Shown here in pieces: positions 1-8,902 of a DNA stretch of 64,000 nt; position 1 is the first letter of the stretch, and the number at the start of each line of letters is the position of its first letter. The notes below the pieces were generated by a model. That model was given only the letters and a program-made list of their open reading frames with translations. It was not told the DNA's origin and ran no database searches. Source of the stretch: Blattabacterium cuenoti (GTDB taxonomy: Bacteria; Bacteroidota; Bacteroidia; Flavobacteriales; Blattabacteriaceae); contig NZ_CP059225.1 in NCBI RefSeq assembly GCF_014251655.1, positions 127,854-191,853 on the forward strand, written 5' to 3'. The translations under genes were made by a program, and so were the position numbers.

Positions 1-1109
1 CGTGTAATAGAATCTAATAATATAACTACATCATGAGAACATTCTACCATTCTTTTTGCTTTTTGTAAAACAATATTAGCTACCTTTACATGTCTATCTG
101 CTGGTTCATCAAAAGTAGATGCAATAACTTCTCCTTTGACATTTCTTTGCATATCTGTTACTTCTTCCGGACGTTCATCGATTAACAATATAATCAAGTA
201 TACTTCAGGATGATTAGCTGCAATAGCGTTAGCAATTTCTTTCAGTAAAGTAGTTTTTCCTGTTTTTGGAGGAGCCACAATCATTCCTCTTTGTCCTTTT
301 CCTATAGGAGTGAAAAGATCCACTATTCTAGTAGAAAGGGTTGCTTTTTTTTCTGCTAACTTAAATTTTTCATTTGGAAACAATGGAGTTAAATGTTCAA
401 AAGAATTTCTTCCTCTTACAAAAGAAGGAGTTCTACCATTAATCTCTAGAATTTTAGTTAAAGGAAAATATTTTTCTCCATCTTTAGGTGGACGAACTTC
501 TCCTCTTATTGTATCTCCTGTTTTCATTCCAAATAATCTAATTTGAGATTGAGAAACATAAATATCATCAGGAGATGATAAATAATTAAAATCAGAAGAT
601 CTTAAAAATCCATAATTTTCCGGCATCATCTCTAAAACTCCTTCGCTAATTATAATACCTTCAAATTCATATTGGTTACGATATCTTTTAGAAGAAACTT
701 TTTGTGATGTTGTTCCTTCTATAATAGATGAGGATACATGAGAATCAATTCTCTCATTTTTTTTCCAAATAGGAAAATGATGATGTTTTTTATGATATTT
801 TACAGAATTTTCTGAAAATTTAGATATTTTTAAACGATCCTTAACCTGATATTTTTTTTTACCATTTATACTTTTTTTTTCCGAAAATGAATTATTTTCA
901 GATTCTATATTATTTTTTCTCACTTTAAATCCTTTTTTTAAAGAATTATCTATTTTTTTTAATGAAGAATTTCTATTATTAAAAATAGAAAGGATTTTTT
1001 CTAGGAGTTCGTTTTTTCGTAATTGTGTACATTTTTTTAAACCGGAAGAACGAGCAATCTCCTGTAATTCAAAAAGTTTTTTACTTTTTAATTCAGTAAT
1101 ATCAAACAT
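1..1109 (-). CDS. rho: Transcription termination factor Rho (3' end beyond window)
   Basis: Hexameric RNA-dependent ATPase that terminates transcription. My minus-strand translation from the ATG at 1109 to the window edge gives 369 residues with no stop. It has a Rho N-terminal helical segment ([19 protein letters not shown]), then a roughly 100-residue Lys/Ser-rich insert, then the RNA-binding cold-shock-like part ([26 protein letters not shown]). The RecA-like ATPase domain follows, with Walker [12 protein letters not shown] (Lys about 285) and Walker [10 protein letters not shown] at the edge. The long insert is usual for Bacteroidota Rho. The last part of the ATPase domain lies outside the window. 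Confidence 0.95.
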   Translation of the reverse strand, partial: MFDITELKSKKLFELQEIARSSGLKKCTQLRKNELLEKILSIFNNRNSSLKKIDNSLKKGFKVRKNNIESENNSFSEKKSINGKKKYQVKDRLKISKFSENSVKYHKKHHHFPIWKKNERIDSHVSSSIIEGTTSQKVSSKRYRNQYEFEGIIISEGVLEMMPENYGFLRSSDFNYLSSPDDIYVSQSQIRLFGMKTGDTIRGEVRPPKDGEKYFPLTKILEINGRTPSFVRGRNSFEHLTPLFPNEKFKLAEKKATLSTRIVDLFTPIGKGQRGMIVAPPKTGKTTLLKEIANAIAANHPEVYLIILLIDERPEEVTDMQRNVKGEVIASTFDEPADRHVKVANIVLQKAKRMVECSHDVVILLDSIT

Positions 1110-1227
1110 AAAATGATTGGGTTATTAATATATTATGATTACTCAGTAATATACTTTTTTAGTATAAAAAAACGATCGATATAATTAAAAAAAATAATTT
1201 TGTATAAAAAAATTTAATTTTCATGTT

Positions 1228-1602
1228 ATGTTATATAGAAAACAAACATTATATTCTTTGATCTCTATTTTTATTTATTCTTTTTCTTTATATTTTTATC
1301 CTCATATTTTTATTCATTCAAAAAAAATAGTTTTTATTATTTTATGTTTAATTCTATCTTTTTTAAGTTTTTTTTCTTTTAAAAATAGAAAATATCAAAT
1401 ACTAATGAATAAAATCAATATTTTTTTAAATAGTACTCATTTTATACTGATTATTTTTTTTTCATATAAACAATTCATAAAAGAATTTTTATTTCTTTTT
1501 ATTGTTTTATCATGTTTTTGCAATACATGGATTTTATTTTTAGCTAATAAAGCTATCAAAAAAGATTTGGAATTTATTCAATCCATAAATAGAATACGAT
1601 AA
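1228..1602 (+). CDS. Small membrane protein, DUF4293-like
   Basis: Short, highly hydrophobic protein of 124 residues with about four predicted membrane segments (roughly 9-27, 34-52, 70-84 and 87-107). The N-terminus (MLYRKQTLYSLISIFIYSF) and the charged C-terminus (LANKAIKKDLEFIQSINRIR) resemble the Bacteroidota DUF4293 family, which ends in a motif like LANRAIRKDexLVrSxDRLR. It is shorter than free-living members as I remember them, mainly in the loops. Function is unknown. It lies between divergent rho and prfA. The family call comes from remembered motif similarity, not a search. Confidence 0.65.
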   Translation: MLYRKQTLYSLISIFIYSFSLYFYPHIFIHSKKIVFIILCLILSFLSFFSFKNRKYQILMNKINIFLNSTHFILIIFFSYKQFIKEFLFLFIVLSCFCNTWILFLANKAIKKDLEFIQSINRIR

Positions 1603-1663
1603 ATGATCGTTCAATTTTTTATTATTAAAATTTTATAAAAAAATTGAATATAATAAATACAAA

Positions 1664-2770
1664 ATGAAAAAAATTTCATTAATTGAAAAATTAGAAAAAT
1701 TCAAAAAAGAATTTTATGAAATTTCAAAAACTATAACACAATCCGATGTTATATCGGATCCAAAAAAATACAAAATTTTATTGAAAAAATATTTAAAATT
1801 AGAAAAAATAGTTTTCCTATATGAAAAATATAAAAAAAAATGGAATTTACTTCAAGAAGCAAATTCCATTTTAATAGAGGATTCAGATTCAGATCTAAAA
1901 CAATTAGCCTATATAGAAAAAAAAGAAATTTTGGAAAATCTGTATTTTATCGAAAAAAAAGCCTATAAGCTACTTTACCAAGAAGAAAAATCAGAAGAAG
2001 ATAATCTAGAAGAAGATCATAAAAATGCAATCGTAGAATTACGTTCTGGAACTGGTGGATATGAAGCATGTCTTTTTGTAGAAGATATGTTAAGAATGTA
2101 TACTATGTATTTTAAAAAATCAGGTTGGAAATACAAAATTATAAATATTCAAAAAGGAGGAATAAAAGGATACAAAGAAATCATTTTAGATGTAAATGGA
2201 AAAAAAGGTGTTTATGGAAATTTAAAATTCGAATCTGGAGTACATAGAGTTCAAAGAATACCAAAATCGGAATCACAAGGAAGAGTACATACATCGGCTA
2301 TAACAGTAGCTGTACTACCAAAAGTACAGGAAATAGAAGTGAATATTAATTTATCTGATATAAAAAAAGAAACGTTCAGATCCAGTGGTTCTGGAGGACA
2401 ACACGTAAATAAAACAGAATCTGCAGTACGGATAACTCATATTCCAAGTAAAATTACAGTAGAATGTCAAGAAGGACGTTCTCAACACAAAAATTTTGAA
2501 AAAGCGATAAGTGTTCTTAGATCACGTCTTTATCAAAATGAAAAAGAAAAAAGATTAAAAAAAATATCTATACAAAGAAAATCTTTAATTTCTACAGGAG
2601 ACCGTTCCGTAAAAATACGGACCTATAACTATCCAAAAAGTAGAATAACAGATCATAGGATTCAAAAATCTTTTTATGATCTTACAGGATTTATGAATGG
2701 AAACATTCAAAAAATGATTAATTTTCTAAAAATAGAAGAAAAAAATAAAAATATATCAATCCTCCGATAG
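1664..2770 (+). CDS. prfA: Peptide chain release factor 1
   Basis: Recognises UAA and UAG stop codons and triggers peptide release. The 368 residues match the usual RF1 length. The catalytic GGQ is at residues 244-246 within SSGSGGQHVNKTESAVR. The stop-recognition region reads GVHRVQRIPKSESQGRVHTS, so the RF1 tripeptide PxT is here P-K-S (residues 200-202). This is a conservative Thr to Ser change at a position that contacts the stop codon. The RF1-type surroundings (QGRVHTSA) exclude RF2. The 3' end overlaps convergent accC by 15 bp. Confidence 0.95.
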   Translation: MKKISLIEKLEKFKKEFYEISKTITQSDVISDPKKYKILLKKYLKLEKIVFLYEKYKKKWNLLQEANSILIEDSDSDLKQLAYIEKKEILENLYFIEKKAYKLLYQEEKSEEDNLEEDHKNAIVELRSGTGGYEACLFVEDMLRMYTMYFKKSGWKYKIINIQKGGIKGYKEIILDVNGKKGVYGNLKFESGVHRVQRIPKSESQGRVHTSAITVAVLPKVQEIEVNINLSDIKKETFRSSGSGGQHVNKTESAVRITHIPSKITVECQEGRSQHKNFEKAISVLRSRLYQNEKEKRLKKISIQRKSLISTGDRSVKIRTYNYPKSRITDHRIQKSFYDLTGFMNGNIQKMINFLKIEEKNKNISILR

Positions 2771-4117
2771 AAAAAAATTTAAACTTATTTGATCTAAAAA
2801 ATTAGTATTATAATTTCCTTTCATAAAATCATCATTTTTCATAAGCTTTCTATGAAAGGGAATAGTCGTATGGACGCCTTCTATAACAAATTCTTCTAAA
2901 GAACGACGCATTTTTTCAATACTTTCTTTTCTTGTTTTTGCTGTAGTAATAATTTTAGCAATCATGGAGTCATAATAATGTGTAATAAAATATCCTGCAT
3001 AAATATGTGTATCTACACGTACTCCTTTTCCACCTGGTAAATGCATTTGAGTAATTTTTCCAGGTGCAGGAATAAAATTTTTATATGGTTCTTCTGCATT
3101 AATTCTGCATTCTATTGAATACATTTTTGGATAAAAATTTTTTTTTATAGAAAGTTCTTTTCCATAAGCCAGAAATATTTGTTCTTGAATCAAATCCAAT
3201 CCTGTTATTTCTTCAGTAATAGGATGTTCTACTTGTATTCTTGGATTCATTTCCATGAAATAAAAATTTTTGTTTGTATCTACAAGAAATTCTATTGTAC
3301 CAACTCCTTCATAATGAATAAATTCCGATGCTTTTATTGCTTCTTCTCCCATTTTTTTTCTAATAGATTGAGTAATAAATGGAGAAGGAGCTTCTTCTAC
3401 TAATTTTTGATTTCTCCTTTGAATAGAACAATCTCTTTCGGATAAATGACAAGCTTTTCCATATTGATCTCCTAGAATTTGAATTTCTATATGTCTTGGA
3501 TTTACAATTAATTTTTCTATATACATATCTTTTGTTCCAAAACAAGTCCAAGATTCTTTTTTCGCTTCCTCCAAAGATTTCTTTAAACGATTTTTATTAA
3601 AAACAGACCGAATTCCTTTTCCTCCCCCTCCAGAAACAGCTTTTATAATAATAGGATATCCTATTTTATCTGCAATATATTCTATTTCCTGATAAGAGGA
3701 TTCAGAAAAACAATCAGATCCTGGTAAACAAGAAATTCCAGCTTTTTCCATGGTTTTTTTTGCGGATATTTTATTTCCTATTTGAATCATATGATTAGGA
3801 TTAGCTCCTATAAATTTTATTCCATGTTTTTTGCACATAGACGAAAAATATGCATTTTCAGACAAAAAACCGTATCCAGGATGAATAGCATCTGCATTTG
3901 TAATTTCAGCAGCTGAAATTAAATTTGGAATATTTAAATAAGATTGGTAAGAAGGAGGAGGGCCAATACATACAGCTTCATCTGCAAAAGAAACATGAAG
4001 ACTATATTTATCGGCCGTTGAATAAACAGCAACGGTTTTTATTCCCATTTCTTTAGCTGTTCGTATAATTCTTAAAGCAATTTCTCCACGATTAGCTATT
4101 AATATTTTTTTAAACAT
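2756..4117 (-). CDS. accC: Acetyl-CoA carboxylase, biotin carboxylase subunit
   Basis: ATP-dependent carboxylation of biotin carried on AccB, the first half-reaction of malonyl-CoA synthesis. The 453 residues fit the family (E. coli 449). It has the biotin carboxylase N-domain (FKKILIANRGEIALRIIR) and an ATP-grasp domain with Lys159 and the glycine loop GGGGKG at 163-168. The metal and catalytic segment MEMNPRIQVEHPITE is intact. It lies just downstream of accB, 31 bp apart and on the same strand, with rpmF before accB. The carboxyltransferase subunit accD is remote, at 47.5-48.3 kb, and accA is not in the window. Confidence 0.97.
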   Translation of the reverse strand: MFKKILIANRGEIALRIIRTAKEMGIKTVAVYSTADKYSLHVSFADEAVCIGPPPSYQSYLNIPNLISAAEITNADAIHPGYGFLSENAYFSSMCKKHGIKFIGANPNHMIQIGNKISAKKTMEKAGISCLPGSDCFSESSYQEIEYIADKIGYPIIIKAVSGGGGKGIRSVFNKNRLKKSLEEAKKESWTCFGTKDMYIEKLIVNPRHIEIQILGDQYGKACHLSERDCSIQRRNQKLVEEAPSPFITQSIRKKMGEEAIKASEFIHYEGVGTIEFLVDTNKNFYFMEMNPRIQVEHPITEEITGLDLIQEQIFLAYGKELSIKKNFYPKMYSIECRINAEEPYKNFIPAPGKITQMHLPGGKGVRVDTHIYAGYFITHYYDSMIAKIITTAKTRKESIEKMRRSLEEFVIEGVHTTIPFHRKLMKNDDFMKGNYNTNFLDQISLNFFLSED

Positions 4118-4148
4118 AAGAAATTTAATAGTTAGACAAATTTAACTA

Positions 4149-4601
4149 TTAGATATTAGAATCTAAAAGAAATAAAGGTTGATCATAATCCACTGGAGTA
4201 GCATCTTCCACAAGAATTTTAATTAATTTTCCATTAACTTCAGATTCAATATCATTAAATAATTTCATAGCTTCTATTACTCCAACTTTTGTTCCTATTT
4301 TTATCTTATCTCCTACTTTGACCAAAGGTTCTTGATCTGGATGAGTTCTTCGATAAAATGTTCCTATCATAGGAGATTTTATAGTGATATATTTATTTTC
4401 TTTTTCTATTTTTGTAAATCTATCATAAGGAGGAATAGTCGAAGATATTTTAGGATAAATAGGATTCCATGAATTATTTTTTCTAAATATTCTATTTTTT
4501 TTCTTTATATGAATTTTAGTTTCCCCTATTTTAATTCTTATTTCACTAATGTTAGACTCCGAAATAAATTGGATAAGTGATTTAATTTGTTTTAAATCCA
4601 T
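4149..4601 (-). CDS. accB: Biotin carboxyl carrier protein of acetyl-CoA carboxylase
   Basis: Carries biotin between the carboxylase and carboxyltransferase active sites. The 150 residues comprise an N-terminal helix, a lysine-rich linker shorter and less Pro/Ala-rich than in free-living species, and the C-terminal biotinyl domain from about residue 72. The biotinylation motif is EAMKL with Lys113. It sits between rpmF (27 bp upstream) and accC (31 bp downstream) and is probably co-transcribed with both. Confidence 0.96.
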   Translation of the reverse strand: MDLKQIKSLIQFISESNISEIRIKIGETKIHIKKKNRIFRKNNSWNPIYPKISSTIPPYDRFTKIEKENKYITIKSPMIGTFYRRTHPDQEPLVKVGDKIKIGTKVGVIEAMKLFNDIESEVNGKLIKILVEDATPVDYDQPLFLLDSNI

Positions 4602-4628
4602 AACTAACTATTTATAAAATAAGAATTT

Positions 4629-4820
4629 TTATTTTTCTTTACTACTACTATATACAATTTTTCCTCTATAATAAAGTTTTTTTTCATACCAATAAGCATG
4701 ATGATATAAATGTTCTCTTTTTGTTAAAACACATTTCATCAATAAAGGTTCTTTTATTTTTAGATGAGTTCTTCTTTTGTCTCTTCTAGATTTAGATTGT
4801 CTTCTTTTAGGATGTGCCAT
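4629..4820 (-). CDS. rpmF: 50S ribosomal protein L32
   Basis: Small basic ribosomal protein of 63 residues beginning MAHPKRRQSKSRRDKRRTH, the L32 signature. No zinc-binding cysteine pairs are seen; the one cysteine lies in LLMKCVLTKRE. Many bacteria place rpmF before plsX-fabH. Here neither gene is present and rpmF leads straight into accB-accC, which is an unusually compact lipid-linked operon. Confidence 0.95.
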   Translation of the reverse strand: MAHPKRRQSKSRRDKRRTHLKIKEPLLMKCVLTKREHLYHHAYWYEKKLYYRGKIVYSSSKEK

Positions 4821-4933
4821 GAAACATATTAATTAAATTAATTTAACAAAGGACTAATTTAGAATTAAATGTATTAATAAAAATAATTTATCTATCTTTA
4901 TTTGTAATTTATTTTTTTCTTATCATATTGTAT

Positions 4934-6397
4934 ATGAATCAATTAACTAAACGTAGTGAAAATTATTCAAAATGGTATAATGAAATAGTCGTTAAATCTG
5001 GATTAGCAGAATTTTCTGGAATACGCGGTTTTATGATTATAAAACCATATGGATATTCCCTTTGGGAAAGAATTAAACAAGAATTAGACCAAATGCTAAA
5101 AAAAACAGGACATAAAAACGTTTATTTTCCTTTACTAATTCCTAAATCTCTCTTTTTAAAAGAGAAAGAACATAGTGAAATATTTTCTGAAGGATGTGCG
5201 ATTGTTACACATTCTAATTTAAGTAAATATATGGAAAAATTGATTATTGATTCAAAATCTAAATTACAAGAAGAATTAGTAATTAGACCTACTTCTGAAA
5301 GTATTATATGGAAAACTTATAAACGTTGGATTCAATCTTATAGAGACTTACCTATTCTGTTAAATCAATGGGGAAATGCATTAAGATGGGAAATGCGAAC
5401 TCGTTTCTTTCTAAGAACTACTGAATTTTTGTGGCAAGAAGGACATACGGCTCATTCAACGGAAACAGAAGCCATAGAAGAAGCTAAAAAAATACTAAAT
5501 ATTTATACATATTTCTCTGAAAAAATTATGGCTATTCCAGTATTACAAGGAGTAAAACCATATATGGATAAGTTTTCTGGTTCAGACATAACATATTGTA
5601 TAGAAGCACTTATGCAAGACGGAAAAGCTTTACAAATTGGGACTTCCCATTTTTTAGGACAAAATTTTTCAAAAGCTTTTGGAGTGCAATTTACTAATTA
5701 TAATGGAGAAAAAGAATATGCATGGGGAACTTCTTGGGGAATATCTACTAGATTAATAGGTGGATTAATTATGTCTCATTCAGATGATAAAGGTTTAATT
5801 CTTCCTCCGAAAATAGCTCCTATACAAATTGTGATTATCCCCATATATCAAAAAAATAATAAAAACGACATTAACAAGATAGCAGAAAAAATTTTAAATA
5901 TCTTAGAAAAAGAAGGGGTACGAGTTAAATATGATAATCGAGTTGTATACACTCCTGGATGGAAATATCATGAATATGAAATGAAAGGGATTCCTATACG
6001 AATTAGTATAGGTCCAAATGAAATCAAAAATGAAAAAGTGGAAATATTCAGAAGAGATACATATGAAAAAACATATATATCCTGGATTCATTTAAAAGAT
6101 TTGATTTTTAAATTACTTGAAGATATACAGAAAAACATTTATCAAAAAGCTTTTAGAAGAACTGAAAAAATGATTTTAAAATCAGATAATTACGATGATT
6201 TTAAAAGAAAAATAAAAAATTTGGAAGGTTTTGTTTTTGCTCATTGGGATGGAACAAAAAATACAGGAAAAAAAATTCAAGAAGAAACAGAAGCTACTAT
6301 ACGTTGTATCCCTTTTCCTTATAAAAAAGAAAAAGGAAAATGCATTTATTCTGGAAATACTTCTTTACAAAGAGTCGTTTTTTCTAAATCTTATTGA
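4934..6397 (+). CDS. proS: Prolyl-tRNA synthetase (archaeal/eukaryotic-type)
   Basis: Charges tRNA-Pro. I take the ATG at 4934 (MNQLTKRSENYSKWYNEIV), giving 487 residues, over an in-frame TTG two codons earlier. The short form without the bacterial insertion editing domain, the motif 2 region (LRWEMRTRFFLRTTEFLWQE) and the C-terminal zinc-domain-like extension identify the ProRS of the archaeal/eukaryotic lineage, which also occurs in Bacteroidota. The C-terminal domain retains few cysteines, so zinc binding there is doubtful. The 3' end overlaps convergent pyrD by 7 bp. Confidence 0.96.
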   Translation: MNQLTKRSENYSKWYNEIVVKSGLAEFSGIRGFMIIKPYGYSLWERIKQELDQMLKKTGHKNVYFPLLIPKSLFLKEKEHSEIFSEGCAIVTHSNLSKYMEKLIIDSKSKLQEELVIRPTSESIIWKTYKRWIQSYRDLPILLNQWGNALRWEMRTRFFLRTTEFLWQEGHTAHSTETEAIEEAKKILNIYTYFSEKIMAIPVLQGVKPYMDKFSGSDITYCIEALMQDGKALQIGTSHFLGQNFSKAFGVQFTNYNGEKEYAWGTSWGISTRLIGGLIMSHSDDKGLILPPKIAPIQIVIIPIYQKNNKNDINKIAEKILNILEKEGVRVKYDNRVVYTPGWKYHEYEMKGIPIRISIGPNEIKNEKVEIFRRDTYEKTYISWIHLKDLIFKLLEDIQKNIYQKAFRRTEKMILKSDNYDDFKRKIKNLEGFVFAHWDGTKNTGKKIQEETEATIRCIPFPYKKEKGKCIYSGNTSLQRVVFSKSY

Positions 6398-7332
6398 AAA
6401 TTTTTTAAATTTCCTTTAAAACTATCTATTGATGAATAATTTTTTTTTCTCAAAAAGAAAGAAAATTCTTTTTCTAATCTTTCAAATACGAAAACCCCTT
6501 CTTTCATCAACTGTGTTCCAATTTGAACAGCTGAAGCTCCACATAATATATGTTCAAAAATATCTTTTCCAGTAGAAATTCCCCCACATCCTATTATAGA
6601 GATATCTTTACGAAGATAAGTATAAAATTTACGAATATTAGCTAAAGCAAATGGTTTTATAATGGATCCTCCTATTCCTCCAAATCCTTTTTTTGGTTGT
6701 ATAACAACTGATTCCGTTTTTGTATCCACAACCATTCCATTAGGTAAACTATTAATGCAAGTAACAAAATCAATTGGAAACTGATTTAAAATAAGAGCCA
6801 TTTTTTGAATAGACAAATCCTCAAAATAAGGAGGAAGTTTAATTCCTAAAGGCTTTTTATTAAACTTAAATATGTTTTCTAATAAATAAGAAATTCTGGA
6901 AAAATTATAACTTATAAGATCTTCTTCCTCAATAAGATTAGGACAAGATAAATTTAATTCCAAAGCTGTAATTTTTGAATAATGATTAGCTTTTTTAATT
7001 AAAAAATAATTTTCTTCTGCAGATAATCCAGATATAGAAAGAAAAATAGGTTTTTTTGTTTCTTTTTTTTCTAAAAAATTTAAATAAAAATCTATTCCAA
7101 GATTGGGTAATCCCATAGAATTTATACTTCCCATGTTCCATTCAAAATATCTTGGTTCAAAATTTCCTTTTCTCGGTTTTCTTGTGCAACTTTTTGTGAC
7201 AACTGCTCCAGAAAAACTATCCAAAAGATTGGATAATTCTTTATCCGTAGAACAAAGTACTCCTGAAGCATTCATGATACATGATGAAAGTTTAATTTTA
7301 TTTATGCTAACACTCAAATCTATTTGTTTCAT
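6391..7332 (-). CDS. pyrD: Dihydroorotate dehydrogenase, class 1A-like
   Basis: Oxidises dihydroorotate to orotate in UMP synthesis. The ATG at 7332 (MKQIDLSVSINKIKL) gives 313 residues; a TTG one codon earlier is less likely. The sequence follows the class 1A family: GSINSMGLPNLGIDFYLNF, the NLSCPN motif with catalytic base Cys130 (the same number as in Lactococcus lactis DHODA), KLPPYF and GIGGSIIKPFALANIR. There is no N-terminal membrane helix, so it should be cytosolic. By family it would use fumarate rather than quinone. It is divergent from pyrEF across 53 bp. Confidence 0.93.
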   Translation of the reverse strand: MKQIDLSVSINKIKLSSCIMNASGVLCSTDKELSNLLDSFSGAVVTKSCTRKPRKGNFEPRYFEWNMGSINSMGLPNLGIDFYLNFLEKKETKKPIFLSISGLSAEENYFLIKKANHYSKITALELNLSCPNLIEEEDLISYNFSRISYLLENIFKFNKKPLGIKLPPYFEDLSIQKMALILNQFPIDFVTCINSLPNGMVVDTKTESVVIQPKKGFGGIGGSIIKPFALANIRKFYTYLRKDISIIGCGGISTGKDIFEHILCGASAVQIGTQLMKEGVFVFERLEKEFSFFLRKKNYSSIDSFKGNLKNFQ

Positions 7333-7385
7333 CAATTGTAATAATATTCAAAATTTTTAACTTTACCAAAACAGTTTTTTTATGT

Positions 7386-8753
7386 ATGGAAGAAAAAGAA
7401 CAGTTTTTTTTAAAAATTTATAATCTAGGGATCATAAAATTTGGAAATTTTACTTTGAAAAGCGGAATGAATTCTACTCTATATATAGATTTTCGTCCTA
7501 TAGCTTCAAGACCAGACTTATTAATAAAATTATCCGATTTAATTCTACATGAAGTTCCTTCTTCTAATTTTGAACTAATTTGTGGAGTTCCATACGCAGC
7601 TTTGCCTATAGCTACAACTTTATCTTTAAGATCCAATATCCCACTCATTATTAAAAGAAAAGAAAATAAAGGGTATGGAACCAAAAGAATGATCGAAGGA
7701 ATTTATAAAAAAGGACAAAATTGTCTTCTAATAGAAGATGTCATTACAAGTGGAGATAGTTTATTAAGAACTGTAATAGATATTGAAAAAGAAGGATTAA
7801 TCATAAAAGATATTATATCTATTCTTGATAGAGAACAAGGAGGAATAGAAAATATAAAAAAAAGAGGATATAAGATTAGAACTTTATTTCGAATAGGAGA
7901 AGTTTTAAAAATGTTAGAAAAAAAACATTTTTTAAATAAAAAAGAAATACATATGATTCAATTTTTTTTTAGAAAAAGAAATAAAAAAAATATTCAAAAT
8001 AAACGTCTTTCTTATGAAGAAAAAAAAGAAATAATTTCTCATCCCATAGCAAAAAAGCTTATTGATATTACTTTAAAAAAAAAAACCAATCTAATAGTTT
8101 CTGCTGATTTAGTTCGTTCTAAAAATATTTTGAAATTAGCAAATTTAATTGGAGATAGAATTTGTGGATTAAAAATTCATGTGGATATTATTGATGATTT
8201 TTCCCTTTCATTTATAAATTATCTTAAAAATATTTCCATAGAAAAAAAATTCTTATTGTTTGAAGATAAAAAATTATGTGATGTAGGGATGACTAATTAT
8301 CTTCAACTCCATTATGGAGTACATAAAATTGCTTCTTGGGCAGATATTATAACGGTTCACCTACTTGCAGGAAGTTCTAGTATAAAAAATTTAAACATAC
8401 CATCCAAAATGGGTTTAATTACAATATCGGAAATGTCTTCTTTTGGAAGATTATCTGATGATAATTATATAAGAAAAGCATTGAATATTTCTCTAAAAAA
8501 TCCAAAAGTTATCGGGACTGTAGCACAAAGAAAAGTGGATGATCGATTATTACTATTTACTCCTGGAATTCATTTTTATAACTATAAAAAAAATTATTTT
8601 GGAAATAATTATATCCATCCTATTAAAGCTTTCGAAAAAAATGGAAGTGATTTTATAATTGTAGGAAAAGCCATTTACCAATCCAATAATCCAAAAATAG
8701 AAGCAGAAAAATATAGAAATGCAGGATGGAAAGCATATACTAATCTTCTTTAA
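7386..8753 (+). CDS. pyrEF: Fused orotate phosphoribosyltransferase / OMP decarboxylase
   Basis: A single 455-residue protein carrying the last two steps of UMP synthesis. Residues 1 to about 190 are orotate phosphoribosyltransferase, with the PRPP loop CLLIEDVITSGDS at 113-125. A Lys/Asn-rich linker (about 191-218) leads to orotidine-5'-phosphate decarboxylase, with GLKIHVDIID (Lys263, Asp267) and catalytic FEDKKLCDVG (Asp294, Lys296, Asp299). The order, OPRT then ODC, is that of eukaryotic UMP synthase. An A11 tract at 8075-8085 lies in frame just inside the decarboxylase domain. It shares its upstream region with pyrD. Confidence 0.94.
   Translation: MEEKEQFFLKIYNLGIIKFGNFTLKSGMNSTLYIDFRPIASRPDLLIKLSDLILHEVPSSNFELICGVPYAALPIATTLSLRSNIPLIIKRKENKGYGTKRMIEGIYKKGQNCLLIEDVITSGDSLLRTVIDIEKEGLIIKDIISILDREQGGIENIKKRGYKIRTLFRIGEVLKMLEKKHFLNKKEIHMIQFFFRKRNKKNIQNKRLSYEEKKEIISHPIAKKLIDITLKKKTNLIVSADLVRSKNILKLANLIGDRICGLKIHVDIIDDFSLSFINYLKNISIEKKFLLFEDKKLCDVGMTNYLQLHYGVHKIASWADIITVHLLAGSSSIKNLNIPSKMGLITISEMSSFGRLSDDNYIRKALNISLKNPKVIGTVAQRKVDDRLLLFTPGIHFYNYKKNYFGNNYIHPIKAFEKNGSDFIIVGKAIYQSNNPKIEAEKYRNAGWKAYTNLL
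8075..8085 (+). repeat. In-frame A11 tract in pyrEF
   Basis: Eleven consecutive A follow the Leu230 codon start and read as Lys-Lys-Lys before Thr. With ten A the frame runs into TAA three codons after the lysines. With twelve A it meets TGA eight codons after the lysines. Either slip would therefore give an OPRT-only protein of about 235-241 residues. Confidence 0.85.
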
Positions 8754-8902
8754 CTTTTGAATACTAATCAACAATTTAATTCCTATAAAAGAAATTTTTT
8801 TACAAATAAAATTAATGATACTGATGATATTTTTATTTAATTTGTATGTGCTATTTATTATTATTGCATTTTTATCAAATTAATTGAAAATAAAATTTAA
8901 AT

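Noticed and set aside
310..546. Plus-strand open frame opposite rho
   Set aside because: It lies wholly within the rho coding region on the other strand, has no recognisable motif, and rho reads through intact.
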